The notes below the pieces were generated by a model. That model was not told the DNA's origin and made no database searches. It was given only the letters and a program-made list of their open reading frames with translations. 64,000 bases of DNA from Antilocapra americana (lineage: Eukaryota > Chordata > Mammalia > Artiodactyla > Antilocapridae), in assembly GCA_007570785.1 (NCBI GenBank), contig ML662465.1, forward strand, positions 6,747,974 to 6,811,973. Reading direction: 5' to 3'. The translations under genes and the position numbers were made by a program. Positions 1 through 11,087 of this stretch are shown piece by piece; the stretch's first letter is position 1; each line of letters begins with the position of its first letter.

Positions 1-451
1 TGTCTCTTATGTGCTCTCATTTTTGTAGTGGTTTGAGATTACAAAACTAATACTCTGTCACACTTTCAGTTAAAATAATTTTTTTCTTAAATTATGCAAG
101 CTTTAGTGCAAACAGTGGTTGGTCCACATTGTTGCTAATATTCATTTTCTTAAAATTCTAGGGCAACATAATTTATATCAGAGTTACATATTTTCCATAA
201 GCTGTCTGGATGTAGGGAAATGCAAGGGTAATTGTGCTGCTACTGCTGAATGTTGTAGATTCAGGTACTGTGAGTACCCAAAATTTCACCAGATCTTTAA
301 ATTTCATATTTTACCTCAAAGTATTATCTCCTACCTGCAGATTCAGATCCATCACTCACACTGACTAGCCAAGATCTTTTACAGCCTCCAAATTCTCTGA
401 ACACACTTATAGACTGTATCACATAGTTGTGCACTTGATTTTTTAAAATAG
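1..451. other. No recognised feature
   Basis: AT-rich unique-looking sequence. A short open frame at 119-364 has no recognisable similarity. Confidence 0.6.
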
Positions 452-724
452 CTTTTATTTATTTATCTATTATTTTTGGCTTTGCTGGGTCTTCATTGCT
501 GTGTGGGCCTTTCTCTAGATGCAGTGTGTAGGCTTCCTCATTGTGGTGGCTTCAGTGCCGCAGGCTTCAGTAGTTGTGGCTCCCAGGCCCTAGAGCACAG
601 GCGCAATAGTTGTGGTGCATGGGCTCAGTTGCTCCGTGGCATGTGAATCTTCCCAGGTCAGGGACTGAACCTGTATCTCCTGCGTTAGCAGGATTCTTCA
701 TCAATGAGCAACCAGGGAAGTCCC
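452..724 (-). mobile_element. CHR-2 SINE, minus strand
   Basis: It runs from the A/T tail TATTTATTTATCTATTATTT and TTTGCTGGGTCTTCATTGCT to the reversed head AGCAACCAGGGAAGTCCC. Confidence 0.9.
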
Positions 725-2066
725 ATGCACTTACTTTTAAGGTAGCTTCTTTTAGACCCAAACAGAAAATGAGGGAACTGAATGTTTTACTTCACTGAAA
801 GCCCTCAGAATGGCTTGCAGCAGTGGGCACAAAGCAGGAATTAATAAACATGTGGTGAAATTAAAAATAAATTACATTTAAAAATCACACTGCGTTAACT
901 AAATTCTCTGATAGAACTCAGTGTGATTTCTTGAAGCACACTAAATTAAGCATAAACTTAGCCATTTACTCATTTTTTGTTTTATCCAACAGGTCTTCTG
1001 TTTCTTGAAGGGGTCTATAATTCCATTTCCCAAACAGCCAATCCATCTTTACCCTGCGGCTGTTTCCTAGGTAACCAATCTAGCCAAACAGAAGACATGC
1101 ACACAATAGGAAACAGGAAATCAAACCAGGAACTAGCATGCCTATGCCTCTTAGGATCTCACCTGTGTATCAAAACACAGAAAAGGAAGTCATAACGAAT
1201 CTTCCCTGTTAAGTGGGTAATCTTAACTGAGGAGGCTTTTGACACCCATCACCTACAGATCCAAACACTGCTGCAATGATTTAACACAGCCAGTTTGAGC
1301 ACGTCGGTTGCTACAATGAGGAAGATTACAAAGCACGGCATCACATGTAAAAGCTGTGTTACAGAAAATCTGAAACACAGCAGCTGTAAAGCACCAAGGC
1401 ACACATACCCACCAATCCATCAGAGCAAATCAGGTGCAGTAACTGTTCAAGAAACTGGCCATAGATTGGGTTTTCCAATATAGGTTTGAATTTGAACAAA
1501 ATGGTGAAGTTATTTAACGTTTGCTCTTGCCCTCTCCCATCTTCCCCTTGAATTTTCTTCCTATTCGTGTTGTCTTCATCTCATGGGGCTCTCTTTGTTA
1601 GTGAAAGGTATTGGGAACTGGCTCACCCAATCACTACCACTGATGTGGATCTCTTACTCTACTTTCTCTCTGGGGATATCAACATCTCATCTTGGCAAGC
1701 TAGCCTGTTAGTAACGGGAGTGTCTTAATGATTGATAAAGGCTTACCATATTGGCCTTTTCAAGAGCATCTGTTTAAGTAAGGGACGATATTCCAACTGA
1801 GCTAAAAATTAGAGTTTTATGTTTTAGTGACAGGTTGGTTGAGGAAGTTTAGAAGAATCTGGAGGCAGCTGGGCAGTGATATACACCTTCCTGTGTAAGT
1901 CACACCCCGGCAGTTCATACTTTAAATGAGTAGGGACACAAGTGCAGAGAATAACAGTCCACAGGTAACTTAAAACCTTCACGTATTTAACTTTTTCCTC
2001 CAGAAGCACTCCTAGTGATGATTATTTTCTATCAGTGGGGATTTCTGGGTTCTACCTTAAGATGCT
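725..2066. other. No recognised feature
   Basis: Unique-looking intronic sequence with no repeat motif or coding signal I could identify. Confidence 0.6.
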
Positions 2067-2247
2067 GTTGTTTACTTGCAAAGTTGAGTCCAACTCTTTG
2101 CTGCCCCATGGGCTGTAGCCTGCCAGGCAAGAATACTGGAGAGGGTTGCCATTCCCTTCTGCAGGGGATCTTCCCAACCTAGGGACTGAGCCTGCATCTC
2201 CTGCATTGATAGGCCAGTTCTTTACCACTGAGCCACCAGGGAAGCCC
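2067..2247 (-). mobile_element. Bov-tA SINE, minus strand
   Basis: AAGTTGAGTCCAACTCTTTG begins the reversed 3' part, and CCACTGAGCCACCAGGGAAG is the reversed tRNA-derived head at the right. Confidence 0.92.
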
Positions 2248-2649
2248 GCCTTTAGAGGTGGGTACTTATAAATAGTGAACTGGCCAAAACAAGTGAACAG
2301 GTAAAACAAGGAACCTAATGAACCATACAGAGGCAGTGTCTGAAAACCTAGTGACATAATATTTAGGTTTATTAGGCCAGTCACCAGTGTCTGCTACAGT
2401 AACAGTGTCCCTTCCTGTTACTTCCACCTGTTCTTACACCTCCCTGGCACTTCCTGTCACTGGATGCTATATTCTTGGCATCCATTACTCGCCTATCATC
2501 TTCACTTCTTCCTTTATCCAGCCTAGAGTCCTTGATCCATCATATTACCACCTAACTTCTATCCTTTCACTGCAGCCACCTGGCAAAAACCATAACCCTG
2601 ATTCAATGTAAGTTTTGCCCTTCTTGCACTTACCTCCAGGATGCTGATG

Positions 2650-3050
2650 CTCAGAGCGGATGGGTGCCACTGTAAGTTCCTCTCGAGAAACCATCACTAT
2701 CTCAGGACCATTACTATCCAGAAACAAATTAGATTTCCCTAATTCACCACTTCCCCATTCTCTCCTGTGTCCATTCCAAGTCCGCTGCACTCTATATGAG
2801 AATGATCCACCAGCCCTTATCACCTCAGTAGATGCCTTCGTCTGTTACTTTTCAGAAAAAATAGGGGCCATCATATAGCAACTCCTTAATGGTTCACCAT
2901 CAAAACTTATGGATTTATCTGCGTATACTTGTTCTTTCATCTTATTGATCTTTCTACCTTTGTTTGGGATCCTATTCCCTCTTGTTTTCTCTGGGAGCTT
3001 GCCCAACATTATTTTCTTTCTCTTCTGGATTGCAAAAGACTTCCCCCCAA
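2650..3050 (+). mobile_element. Probable L2 fragment
   Basis: CTTTTCAGAAAAAATAGGGG, CATCTTATTGATCTTTCTAC and similar pyrimidine-rich text resemble the L2 ORF region. The match is weak. Confidence 0.45.
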
Positions 3051-3082
3051 CTTGCATTAACCACTGGACAGCCAGGGAAGCC
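3050..3082 (-). mobile_element. CHR SINE head fragment
   Basis: TTAACCACTGGACAGCCAGG then GAAGCCCC is the reversed first 30 bases of a CHR SINE alone. It abuts a small tandem duplication. Confidence 0.6.
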
Positions 3083-3092
3083 CCCCCCATCT

Positions 3093-3150
3093 CCCCTATT
3101 ATAGAACAAGAGCACCCCATCCCCCTATTATAGAACAAGAGCACCCCATC
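3093..3150. repeat. 29-bp tandem duplication
   Basis: CCCCTATTATAGAACAAGAG followed by CACCCCATC occurs twice with a 29-bp period and no mismatch, so it is recent. Confidence 0.9.
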
Positions 3151-3609
3151 ATGTCAAGTCATCCTCTGATCTCAACATGCCTGTGTTTCTGTCTGCTCTG
3201 CCTAGCATCCTTTGTCCCTGAGCCTGGTCAAGAGTTCCTGCCTCCACTTCCCTGAGTCTTGTTCAGCCTTCAATCTACTGTAGCGTGGCTTTTACCCCAA
3301 CCACCTACTGGTTGAACAGCTCTTGTCAGGCTCATTCATTCCACACTGCTGACTTTGATAGATATTTCTAAGTCCTTTTAATATTTTAGCAGCATCCGAT
3401 ATAGCTTCATTTCCTCTGGTTTCAGTGACTCCATACTCTATTTTCCTCTCGCCTCTTTGGTTTTTCTTTCTCTTTTTCACAGGCACTTTTTTTTTTTCTC
3501 TGCCATGGTGTTTTTTAGGGATCTTTGTTGGATCTTGTTTTTCTTCTACACACTGTTTTCTCTAAGTCCGAGTGGCTTACAAAAGTCCGGATAATATTGC
3601 TTCTTTTTT

Positions 3610-3919
3610 TTTTTTAATTAGTTTTGCCAAACAATGACATGATATCACCATGGGTTTACATATGCTCCCCCTCCAGAACCCCCCTCCCTCCTCCCTCCCC
3701 CCAGGAAATCTCGTTGCACCAGCCCCGAGCATCAATCCTGGGCTGGCGATTGATTAGACATATGATAATTAACATGTTTCAATGCCATTCTCCCATATCA
3801 TCCCACCCTTTCCCTCACCCACAGAGTCCACGAGTCTATTCTATACATCTGCGTTCCTTTTAGAAAGACGGTAATGAGAACCCAACATGCGAGACAGCAA
3901 AAGGAACGCAGATGTATAG
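3610..3919 (-). mobile_element. L1 3' end with 5' inversion (twin-primed)
   Basis: A T-run (3604-3615) and antisense L1 3' UTR (TTGCCAAACAATGACATG, then a C-rich tract and CCCGAGCATCAATCCTGGGC) extend to about 3860. The following 3861-3919 is L1 in the opposite direction (GAACCCAACATGCGAGACAG). The junction creates a 24-bp inverted repeat (3837-3860 and 3900-3923). A 17-bp target-site duplication, AATATTGCTTCTTTTTT, flanks the whole at 3593-3609 and 3920-3936. Confidence 0.88.
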
Positions 3920-3999
3920 AATATTGCTTCTTTTTTCCTTTTTTTTTTTTTCATATTTGGTGCTCAAGTTCTTAATTCTTAAATCATCTCTAACACGCA

Positions 4000-4230
4000 T
4001 GAGCACACCAGGCTTTCATATATGCTGTTCCCTCTGCTTAAACTACCCTTTCAAACTCCTCCGGTTACTATCTACAATTCAAAATTCCAGTCACAGCTTA
4101 AAAGTCACTTCTTGGAAGTTTTCCTCGACAAGCTCTTACATTCCCATTCTGGGCTGATTGCTCCTCTATGCTTCCATGGCCCCAATCATAGCATTATAAC
4201 TATCTCTTTATTGAACTTGAGGGAAATCCT
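4000..4230 (+). mobile_element. L2 3' region
   Basis: TATATGCTGTTCCCTCTGCT, CAGCTTAAAAGTCACTTCTT and GGAAGTTTTCCTCGACAAG keep the order of the L2 3' end, which normally reads CTGTTCCCTCTGCCTGGAA and so on. Confidence 0.75.
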
Positions 4231-4409
4231 AAATTTATAGCCAGTAGGTCAGAAATGCCCCCTCACCCCAAACTTGTGGCAGTGTCTGAATTAGGGGCAA
4301 TCTTGTGGAAGACAGAGCCCTTAATTTGTGGGATCTGTGCTAACTCTAGGTAGCTACTGTCAGAATTGAAGTGTATTACAGTGTACTCGGGAGTTAGAAT
4401 ACATACATT

Positions 4410-4850
4410 TACACAAAAACTTGTATATGAATGTCCAAAGCATTACTTGTAATAACAAGGAAAGTGGAAACAACCCAAATGTCCATCAACTGATAAAAAT
4501 TCATAGATTATTCAGAAATTTTTTAAAAAGTACTAACACAAGCTACATGTATGAACCCTGTGTTAAGTAAACAACAACAAAAAACCCAGACACAAAAGGC
4601 TATATGGTGTATTACTCCAGGTATATGAAATATAACAAACAGGTAAATCCACAGAGACAGAGATTAGTTGCTGCCAGGGATAGGGGAGGAGGAATTGGGA
4701 AGTTCGGGGTTTCTTTTTCCTGGGCTGATGCAAATACTCTGGAACTAGATATTGGCAATGACTGCACAGCATTATGAATATACTAAAAATCACTGAATTG
4801 TTACACTTTAAAATGATGGATTTTATCTCAAACAAAACCCAACAGATTAG
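4410..4850 (+). mobile_element. Old mammalian L1 3' region
   Basis: GGAAACAACCCAAATGTCCA, GTATATGAAATATAACAAAC, GTTGCTGCCAGGGATAGGGG and AATCACTGAATTGTTACACT follow the order of an ancient L1 3' end (L1MA/ME type). Confidence 0.8.
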
Positions 4851-5005
4851 ATTTACCAACTTAATTTCAACAGTATACCCAAATTTTTGCCCCAATATCC
4901 CTCTATTCCCTTTCTTTTGTACTTATTATCATGTAAATTACATCTTTATACACTGTAAGCCCATCAACACAGTTTTACAATTATTACTCTATTTTAAAGA
5001 GAAAA

Positions 5006-5287
5006 AGAGGACTTCCCTGGTAGCTCAGTGGTAAAGAATCTGCCTGCCAATGCAGGGAACACAGGTTCAATCCCTGGTCAGGGAAGATCCCACATGCTGC
5101 AGAGCAACTAAGCTGTACACCACAGCTACTGAAGTCCAAGAGCCTAGAGCCTGTGCTCCACAAGGGAAGCCACCGCAATGCAAAGCCTGCGCGCTGCAAC
5201 TAGAGAATAGCCCCTGACTTGCTGCAACTGAAGAAGGCCCACACAAAGCAACGAAGACCCAGTACAGTCTAAATAAATAAATAAACC
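5006..5287 (+). mobile_element. CHR-2 SINE, plus strand, with target-site duplication
   Basis: GGACTTCCCTGGTAGCTCAG through AAATAAATAAATAAA. TTTTAAAGAGAAAA (4992-5005) and TTTTAAAGAGGAAA (5288-5301) flank it. Confidence 0.93.
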
Positions 5288-5394
5288 TTTTAAAGAGGAA
5301 AGGATTACTAGCAAAAACACATTTATACTGACTTCTACATTCACCTTTGTAGTTACTTTTACTGGTGGATTTCTTCAAGTGGATTCAAAACAGT

Positions 5395-5905
5395 GCCTCA
5401 TGCCCTTTTATTTCAATTTGAAGACTCCCCGTAGTATTTCTTACAGTACAAGTCTGTGATGAATTTTCTCAGTTTTTATTTATCTTAGAATATCTTGATT
5501 TCTCCTTTGTTTCTGAAAGATAGTTTTGCAGAATTTTAAGTTGACAGTCTGTTTCTTGCAGCATTTTGAATATGTCATCCCACTGCTCTCTGGCCTCGTG
5601 GTTTCTGATGTGAAGTCAGTTGCTAATGGTTTTGAGGATCCCTTGTACATTAGGATTCACTTTTTTCCTGCTGTTTTCAAGAGGCTCTTCATGTCTTTGG
5701 CTTTGGACTGCTTGACTATGATGTAGCTAGGTGTGAATTACTTTGAGTCTATCCTGCTTGGAATTTGTTGAGATTCTTCAATGTGGAGATTAAAGTTTTT
5801 CATTAAACTTGGGGAGATTTTGGTAATTATTTCTTCAAATATTCTTTAAGCCCCTTCTCTGTTCCCCTTCTGAGATCCGTTATGTGTGTGCTAGAGTACA
5901 ATATT
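5395..5905. mobile_element. Ancient L1M-type fragment
   Basis: Text such as CAGCATTTTGAATATGTCAT, TTTCTGATGTGAAGTCAGTT and TGAGGATCCCTTGTACATTA belongs to a widespread old L1 segment. The strand was not decided. It directly precedes the Tigger1 relic. Confidence 0.65.
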
Positions 5906-6023
5906 CCCCCCGCAACCAGACTTTTGCTTTCAGTTTGTTACCTGCAGTCGACTGCAGTCCAAAAATATTAAATGGAAAATTCCAGAAATAAACAATTCTA
6001 AACACAATTGTTCAAATTTTTTG

Positions 6024-6063
6024 GGGTCACAAAGAGTCGGACACGGCTGAGCAACTGAACAAC
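6024..6063 (+). mobile_element. Bov-A/BovB 3'-terminal fragment in Tigger1
   Basis: TGGGGTCACAAAGAGTCGGA followed by CACGGCTGAGCAACTGAAC is the last roughly 40 bases shared by Bov-tA and BovB ends, isolated within the transposon. Confidence 0.75.
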
Positions 6064-6198
6064 AAAACTAACAATTAGTTTTAAATTGTGAGCTGTTTTG
6101 AGTAGCATGATGAAATCTCGTACCATCTGTCTCTGACCCACCTAGGACATGAATCATCCCATTGTCCAGTGGGTACACACTGTATGGGCTACCGCTGT

Positions 6199-6514
6199 TA
6201 GTCACTTGTTGTTCAGTCACTAAGTCATGTCTAACTCTTTGTGACTCCATGGACTGCAACACGCTAGGCTTCTCTGTCCTTCACCATCTCCCAGAGCTTG
6301 CTCAAACTCATGTCCAGTAAGTTGATGCTGCCATCCAACCATCTCATCCTCTGCTGCCCCCTTTTCCTACTTTCCCAGCATCAGGGTCTTTTCCATTGAG
6401 ATAGCTCTTTGTATCAAGTAGCCAGAGTACTTGTGTAGCCAAAGTACTGGAGCTTCAGCATCAGCATCAATCCTTCCAATGAATATTCAGGGTTGATTTC
6501 CTTTAGGATTTTTG
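6199..6514 (-). mobile_element. BovB 3' end inserted in Tigger1
   Basis: Antisense BovB 3' text runs from TTGTTGTTCAGTCACTAAG to GGGTTGATTTCCTTTAGGA. It splits the Tigger1 relic between its 5' non-coding part and transposase region. Confidence 0.88.
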
Positions 6515-7183
6515 CTCATGTAAGTTATCCAACGTACTGTCGAGTATCCCAGTGCTTGTGTTCAGAAACCCTTATTTTACTTAATAATAGCCCCAAAGTA
6601 CAAGACTAGTGACTCTGGCAGTTAGGCTATGCCAAAGTGAAATGATAAAGAGCTTCTTTTATGTGAAAGGTGACAGTTTTCAGTAAGGAAAAAAACTGTA
6701 TGCCGAGATTGTATGCTAAGATTGCTAAGAATGAATCTTCTGTGAATTGTGAGGATGGAAAAACAAATTCATGCTATTTTTGCTGTTGTACCTCAAACTG
6801 CATAAGTTATGGCCATAGTGTGTTAAGCACTTAGCTACAATGGAAAAGGCATTAAACTTGTAGGTAGAAGACATGCCAGCTGATGGAAATGTGTTACATC
6901 AGAGAGCACTGAGTCTACAGGAAAATATCAGCAAAGGGTTCCCTAAAACAAATGATACCAAGCCATTTACTGCCAGTAAAGGATGATTACATAGATTCAG
7001 GAGTAGGTCTGGACTGAAGAATACAAAAATTACTAAAGAAGTTGTATCTGGAAATGAAGAATCCACTGCCACATTTCTAGCAGTGTTGAAGTTAAAGACA
7101 GAGATCACATTCACATAACTTTTATTCAATATATTGTTATAACTGTTCTCTTCATTTTAATTCTTGTTTTTAAGCTTTTCAGT

Positions 7184-7234
7184 TCAGTTCAGTTACTCAG
7201 TTGTGTCTGACTCTTTGTGACCCCATGAACTGCT
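7184..7234 (-). mobile_element. BovB/Bov-A tail fragment in Tigger1
   Basis: CAGTTCAGTTCAGTTACTCA then GTTGTGTCTGACTCTTTGTG and CCCATGAACTGC is an antisense tail with the typical CAGTT repeat. Only about 50 bp is present. Confidence 0.8.
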
Positions 7235-7391
7235 CTTACTCCACCTTATTTATAAATTAAACTTTACCACAGGTACTTATGTTTAGGAAAAAACATAGTA
7301 TAGAGTGTTGAGTACTACCTGCAGTTTCCAGCATTCACTGAGGGTCTTCGAACACACCCCCTCTTAGAGGGGATAAGGCAGGAACTACTGC

Positions 7392-8108
7392 ATTTCCCTT
7401 ACTGAAGTATAAGAGCTCTTTAAATATTAAAGAAATTAGCTATTTATCTGTGACTTGAGCTACAGATATTTTACCCCAGATATTCTGAGAACTCCTGCTT
7501 TTTTCTAGAAATAGGTTTACCTTCAAAACTTGCTTCTAGTCAAAGAAATGATCAGACCTAAAGAGTAATATTCAACTACACTTGGCAAGAAAAGTGTTTC
7601 TTAAATCCTGGAATTATTTTCTTTTGGAGTTTAATATTTTAAATCACCACATAAAACCGCTGGTGCTACAGATATAGTGAAGTATACTATTTAAAGACCA
7701 CAAGGCAGAACAGAGGAACACAAGCAGAACCCAAGTCAATTCACTTCACTTACTCTAGCTTCAGAGAGGATTTCCTTTTAACTTCCAAAATTAAAGTATT
7801 TGAAAATACTTCCACAGAGTGCTTTCTTTCCAAAGTAAACTCTGCAGCCACAAAACAGATGTAAACAACCTCAATCAATAAATAATAAAACAGAATCAAA
7901 TAACCTCAACCTAGCAAATATATATGATGGCATTAGAAATCCATGGATTAATGGATTAAGAATTAGAAAAGAACTAACTTTTTAGAAAGTTAGAAAATAA
8001 TTTTCTAATTAGAAAAGAATTAAGATGGATTCCTATTAATACCCTGTATTAAAATAAGATAGCAGAAATATAAAAATTAAAACCATAAAATAAAAAGAAA
8101 GAAGAAAA
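7392..8108. other. AT-rich unique stretch
   Basis: Nothing coding. Only the palindromic patch near 7974-8016 stands out. Confidence 0.6.
8001..8016. repeat. 16-bp perfect palindrome
   Basis: TTTTCTAATTAGAAAA equals its own reverse complement. The near-palindrome CTAACTTTTTAGAAAGTTAG lies just upstream (7974-7993), and the word AATTAGAAAAGAA is repeated on both sides. Confidence 0.85.
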
Positions 8109-8434
8109 CAGGGCTTCCTGGTGGCTCAGTGGTGAAGAATACACCTGCCAATGGAAGAGACATGAGTTCAATCCCTGGTTCGGGAAGATCCCACATGCCC
8201 CGGAGCAACTAAGCCTGTGTGCCACAACTATTGAGCCTGTGCTCTAGAGCCCCGGAGCCACAACCCCTGAGCCCACATGAAGCCCATGTATCCTAGAGTC
8301 TGCATTCAACAAGAAGAAAAGCCACAGCAATGAGAAGGAACCAAAACAAACAGCAGACCCTGCTCACCACAACTAGCGAAATGCCTGCGCAGCAGTGCAG
8401 ACCCAGCACAACCAAAAATAAACAAATAAATAAA
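8109..8434 (+). mobile_element. CHR-2 SINE, plus strand
   Basis: GGGCTTCCTGGTGGCTCAGT through AAAATAAACAAATAAATAAA, with an expanded middle section. Confidence 0.9.
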
Positions 8435-8559
8435 ATTATTTTTTAAAAAAGTAAAATATTCTAGTTGACTGTGTGGTCTTAGGAATGGGGAAGACCCTTC
8501 AACTATATATGCAAAGTCAGATTCTATAAAGAAAAAGATCATGACTGTAATTTACAAGT

Positions 8560-9065
8560 AAACAATAACCACTCTGCAATACATATGAAGGGGTAATATT
8601 CCTTATATATAGCAAGTCCTTTCAAATCAATGTGAAATCGAACATCAAAATTGAAAAATGGACAAAGGATATGAATAGGCAATTCATGTAAGATGGCATA
8701 CAAGATATCTAAAGCATATATACTTTAAAGTTCATGCTTTCCAGTAATAAAAGAAATGCAGACCAAAACAATATTTCTATTTTTTGGCTATGGCAAAAAT
8801 AAAAAACATTAAAAAAAACACAAAACACCAGGTTAAGGAGGCGAAGTAAGATATTCTCCATTAAGATAAATTTCTAAATGTATTCTTCAGGGCAATTTGG
8901 CAACACACATTAAAACCTTCAAAAATATATCTGTATCTTCCGATCTAATACATACAAGAATTTAGAATATGGTAAAGATGGCATTTCTAAATATCAGGAA
9001 AAAAATATGTGCCAGTCAATGAACAGCACTGGGGCAACTGCCCATTATTGAGGGGAAAATAAAGC
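8560..9065 (+). mobile_element. Degraded L1 fragment
   Basis: AATTGAAAAATGGACAAAGG, GAATAGGCAATTCATG and TCTTCAGGGCAATTTGGCAA keep the order of the L1 ORF2 3' portion. It is heavily decayed. Confidence 0.65.
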
Positions 9066-9231
9066 TAAATATTTAAAATTATGGATAAAAATAAATTCAA
9101 AAAATTATATATTATATAAAGCTAAATATAAAAAAACAAACAAATCCAAAAACTATAACCCTGAAAAGACTTAAAATAAGACACAAAGCCCTCAGCTCAT
9201 AAAGAAAAAAAGAGATAAAACAAAACTTTAG

Positions 9232-9465
9232 GGACTTTCCACCACCACCAGTGGTGTAGTGGTTAAGAATCTGCTTTGCAACATAGAGGACACAGGTTTG
9301 ATCCCTGGTCATGGAACAAGATTCCACATGCTGCAGAGCAAACAAGCCTGCGTGTGGCAACTACTGAGCTTGAGCGCCACAACCAGAGAGTCCGTTCACC
9401 ATCAATGAAAGATCCCACATGGCACAACCAAGACCTGACACAGCCAAATAAACAAATACTTCAAA
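9232..9465 (+). mobile_element. CHR-2 SINE, plus strand
   Basis: GGGACTTTCCACCACCACCA (a small CCA expansion replaces CTGGTGG) through ACAGCCAAATAAACAAATA. Confidence 0.88.
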
Positions 9466-9504
9466 AAACCTTTAAACTTCTTTATGACAAAAGAAACCAC
9501 AAAT

Positions 9505-9985
9505 AATAATGAAAAGTAAATCTGAAAACCAAAGTGAGGCTGGGAGAAAATATTTGCAACTATATAACAGTTTAATATTTGGGATATATGAAAAAGTAAC
9601 AGAAATCAATGAGGAAAAATGAAATACTTCAAGTATACAAACAGAAGAGTGGCCAATAAGATGAAAAGATGTTCAGGGAATTCCCTGGCAGTCCGTTGGC
9701 TGAGACTCCGAGCTTCCACTGCGGAAGGCCTAGGTTTTATCCCTGGTTGGGGAACTAGGTCCCACATGACTTCAGCATGGCTAGGGAAAAAAAGCTCAAC
9801 TTCATAATAAACAAACACAAATTAAGACAAAATACCATGTTTTGGCCATTAAATTGGTAAAAGAAAATTTGTATTATCCAGTACTGGAAAAGGTATGGGG
9901 AAGTAAATACTATTTTACACACTGTTGGGATGGTGGGAAGAAAACTGGTACAGTCTTTTGGGAGACCAATTTGCAATAATAACAG
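9505..9985 (+). mobile_element. Degraded L1 fragment split by a CHR SINE
   Basis: GAGAAAATATTTGCAACTAT, GAAGAGTGGCCAATAAGATG and, after the SINE at 9675-9790, ACTGGAAAAGGTATGGGGAA and CACTGTTGGGATGGTGGG are consecutive L1 segments. Confidence 0.7.
9675..9793 (+). mobile_element. CHR-1-type short SINE inside L1
   Basis: GGGAATTCCCTGGCAGTCCG, GTTGGGGAACTAGGTCCCAC and an A-run, about 115 bp. Confidence 0.88.
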
Positions 9986-9993
9986 CAACCACA

Positions 9994-10350
9994 TCAGTTA
10001 ATGCTTAGGTAGTACATGTCCCAGGTACTATTCTAAGTGCTTAAGATAAACTAGCTCATTTCATCTCTTTGTAATACTATGTGTGTGTTAGTCGCTCAAT
10101 TCTGTTTGACTCTTTGCAACCCCATGGACTATAACCTCTGTCCATGGAATTCTCCAGGTAAGGATATTGGAGTAAGTAGCCATTCCCTTCTCCAGGGGAT
10201 TTTCCTAACCCAGGGATAGAATCCGGGTCTCCTGTATTGCAGGCAGATACTTTACCATCTGAGCCACCAGATTTGAGTCCCTATAATACCATGAGGTAAA
10301 TACTATTATTTCTCCAGCTTATAGATGAAAAAACAGCCACAGAGATGTTG
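9994..10350 (-). mobile_element. MIR SINE, antisense, split by a Bov-tA
   Basis: Its two halves, TCCCAGGTACTATTCTAAGT (10019) and TGAGGTAAATACTATTATTT (10291), are separated by the Bov-tA at 10081-10270. Confidence 0.75.
10081..10270 (-). mobile_element. Bov-tA SINE, minus strand, inside a MIR
   Basis: It runs from GTGTGTTAGTCGCTCAATTC to CATCTGAGCCACCAG. Confidence 0.92.
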
Positions 10351-10426
10351 TGTAAAACACACAAAGATGCTGAACCTAGGAAGTTTGGCTCTAAACTTTG
10401 TTATTATCCACTGTGGTATATTACAG

Positions 10427-10630
10427 GGCTTCCCGGGTGGCTCAGCAGTAAAGAATCTGCCTGCCAATGCAGGAGATGTGAGTTTGATTCCTGGGTCGAG
10501 AAGATGTCCTGGAGAAGGAAATAGCCACCCACTTTATTATTCTTGCCTGGGAAATCCCATGGACAGAGGAGCCTGGCAGGCTACCGTCCATGGGGTTGCA
10601 AACAGTTGGATGCGACTGAGTCACTAAACA
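10427..10630 (+). mobile_element. Bov-tA SINE, plus strand
   Basis: The head is GGCTTCCCGGGTGGCTCAGC, and the end is GCGACTGAGTCACTAAACAA followed by an ACA repeat. Degenerate ATATTA repeats flank it. Confidence 0.93.
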
Positions 10631-11087
10631 ACAACAACAAAATGCTATATTATACAGCAGTAGCATCCCTGAAAATACACTGTTCAGATTTCCCTTGAAG
10701 ACACCTTGAAATTTAACTCCAAAATGCAGTTAGCCTACAGCTGTGAGTAACTTTTAAGATTCACTCATTTTTCAAGATCAAGCCTTTTTTTTTCTCAGAC
10801 AGCCTCTGGTCAATAATGGAGCATGAAGGAGTTCGAGGGCCTAGCCACATTTCTGCCCAACACAGCACTACTCTAAAAGGTAGTCTTTACTTCAGAGTGT
10901 CCCACTGAGTTGGCTGACTCTGACAGATCTGTATCATGCTCTGACCACTTTCTCACCACTTTCTCTCACCTTTTTCTCTCTGCCCCCTTGTTTTTCATAG
11001 GCACTAACTCTCAAATATTGTTTGTAGTTCTAATTCCATCTCAGTTTGCCTTTCTAGCAAAATTTTAAGCAAAGCTGCCTTTTACCC

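Larger units (their letters stand above)
5935..7391 (+). mobile_element. Tigger1-like DNA transposon relic (pogo/Tc1 group)
   Basis: Text such as CCAGAAATAAACAATTC and GTGATGAAATCTCG-like sequence in the 5' part, and relics of the transposase N-terminus (SYAEVAKI-, KALNLWVEDM- and SDTKPFTASKGWLHRF-like text, about 6588-7115), match Tigger1 and the TIGD1 family. The start codon has decayed to ATA and many frameshifts are present. The terminal part reads ...CCCTCTTAGAGGGGATAAGG near 7365. It is split by SINE/BovB pieces at 6024-6063, 6199-6514 and 7184-7234. Confidence 0.85.

Noticed and set aside
10427..10500. tRNA-like heads in Bov-tA and CHR elements
   Set aside because: These are SINE promoter regions derived from tRNA. 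No cloverleaf with intact acceptor and anticodon stems was seen, so no tRNA gene is called.
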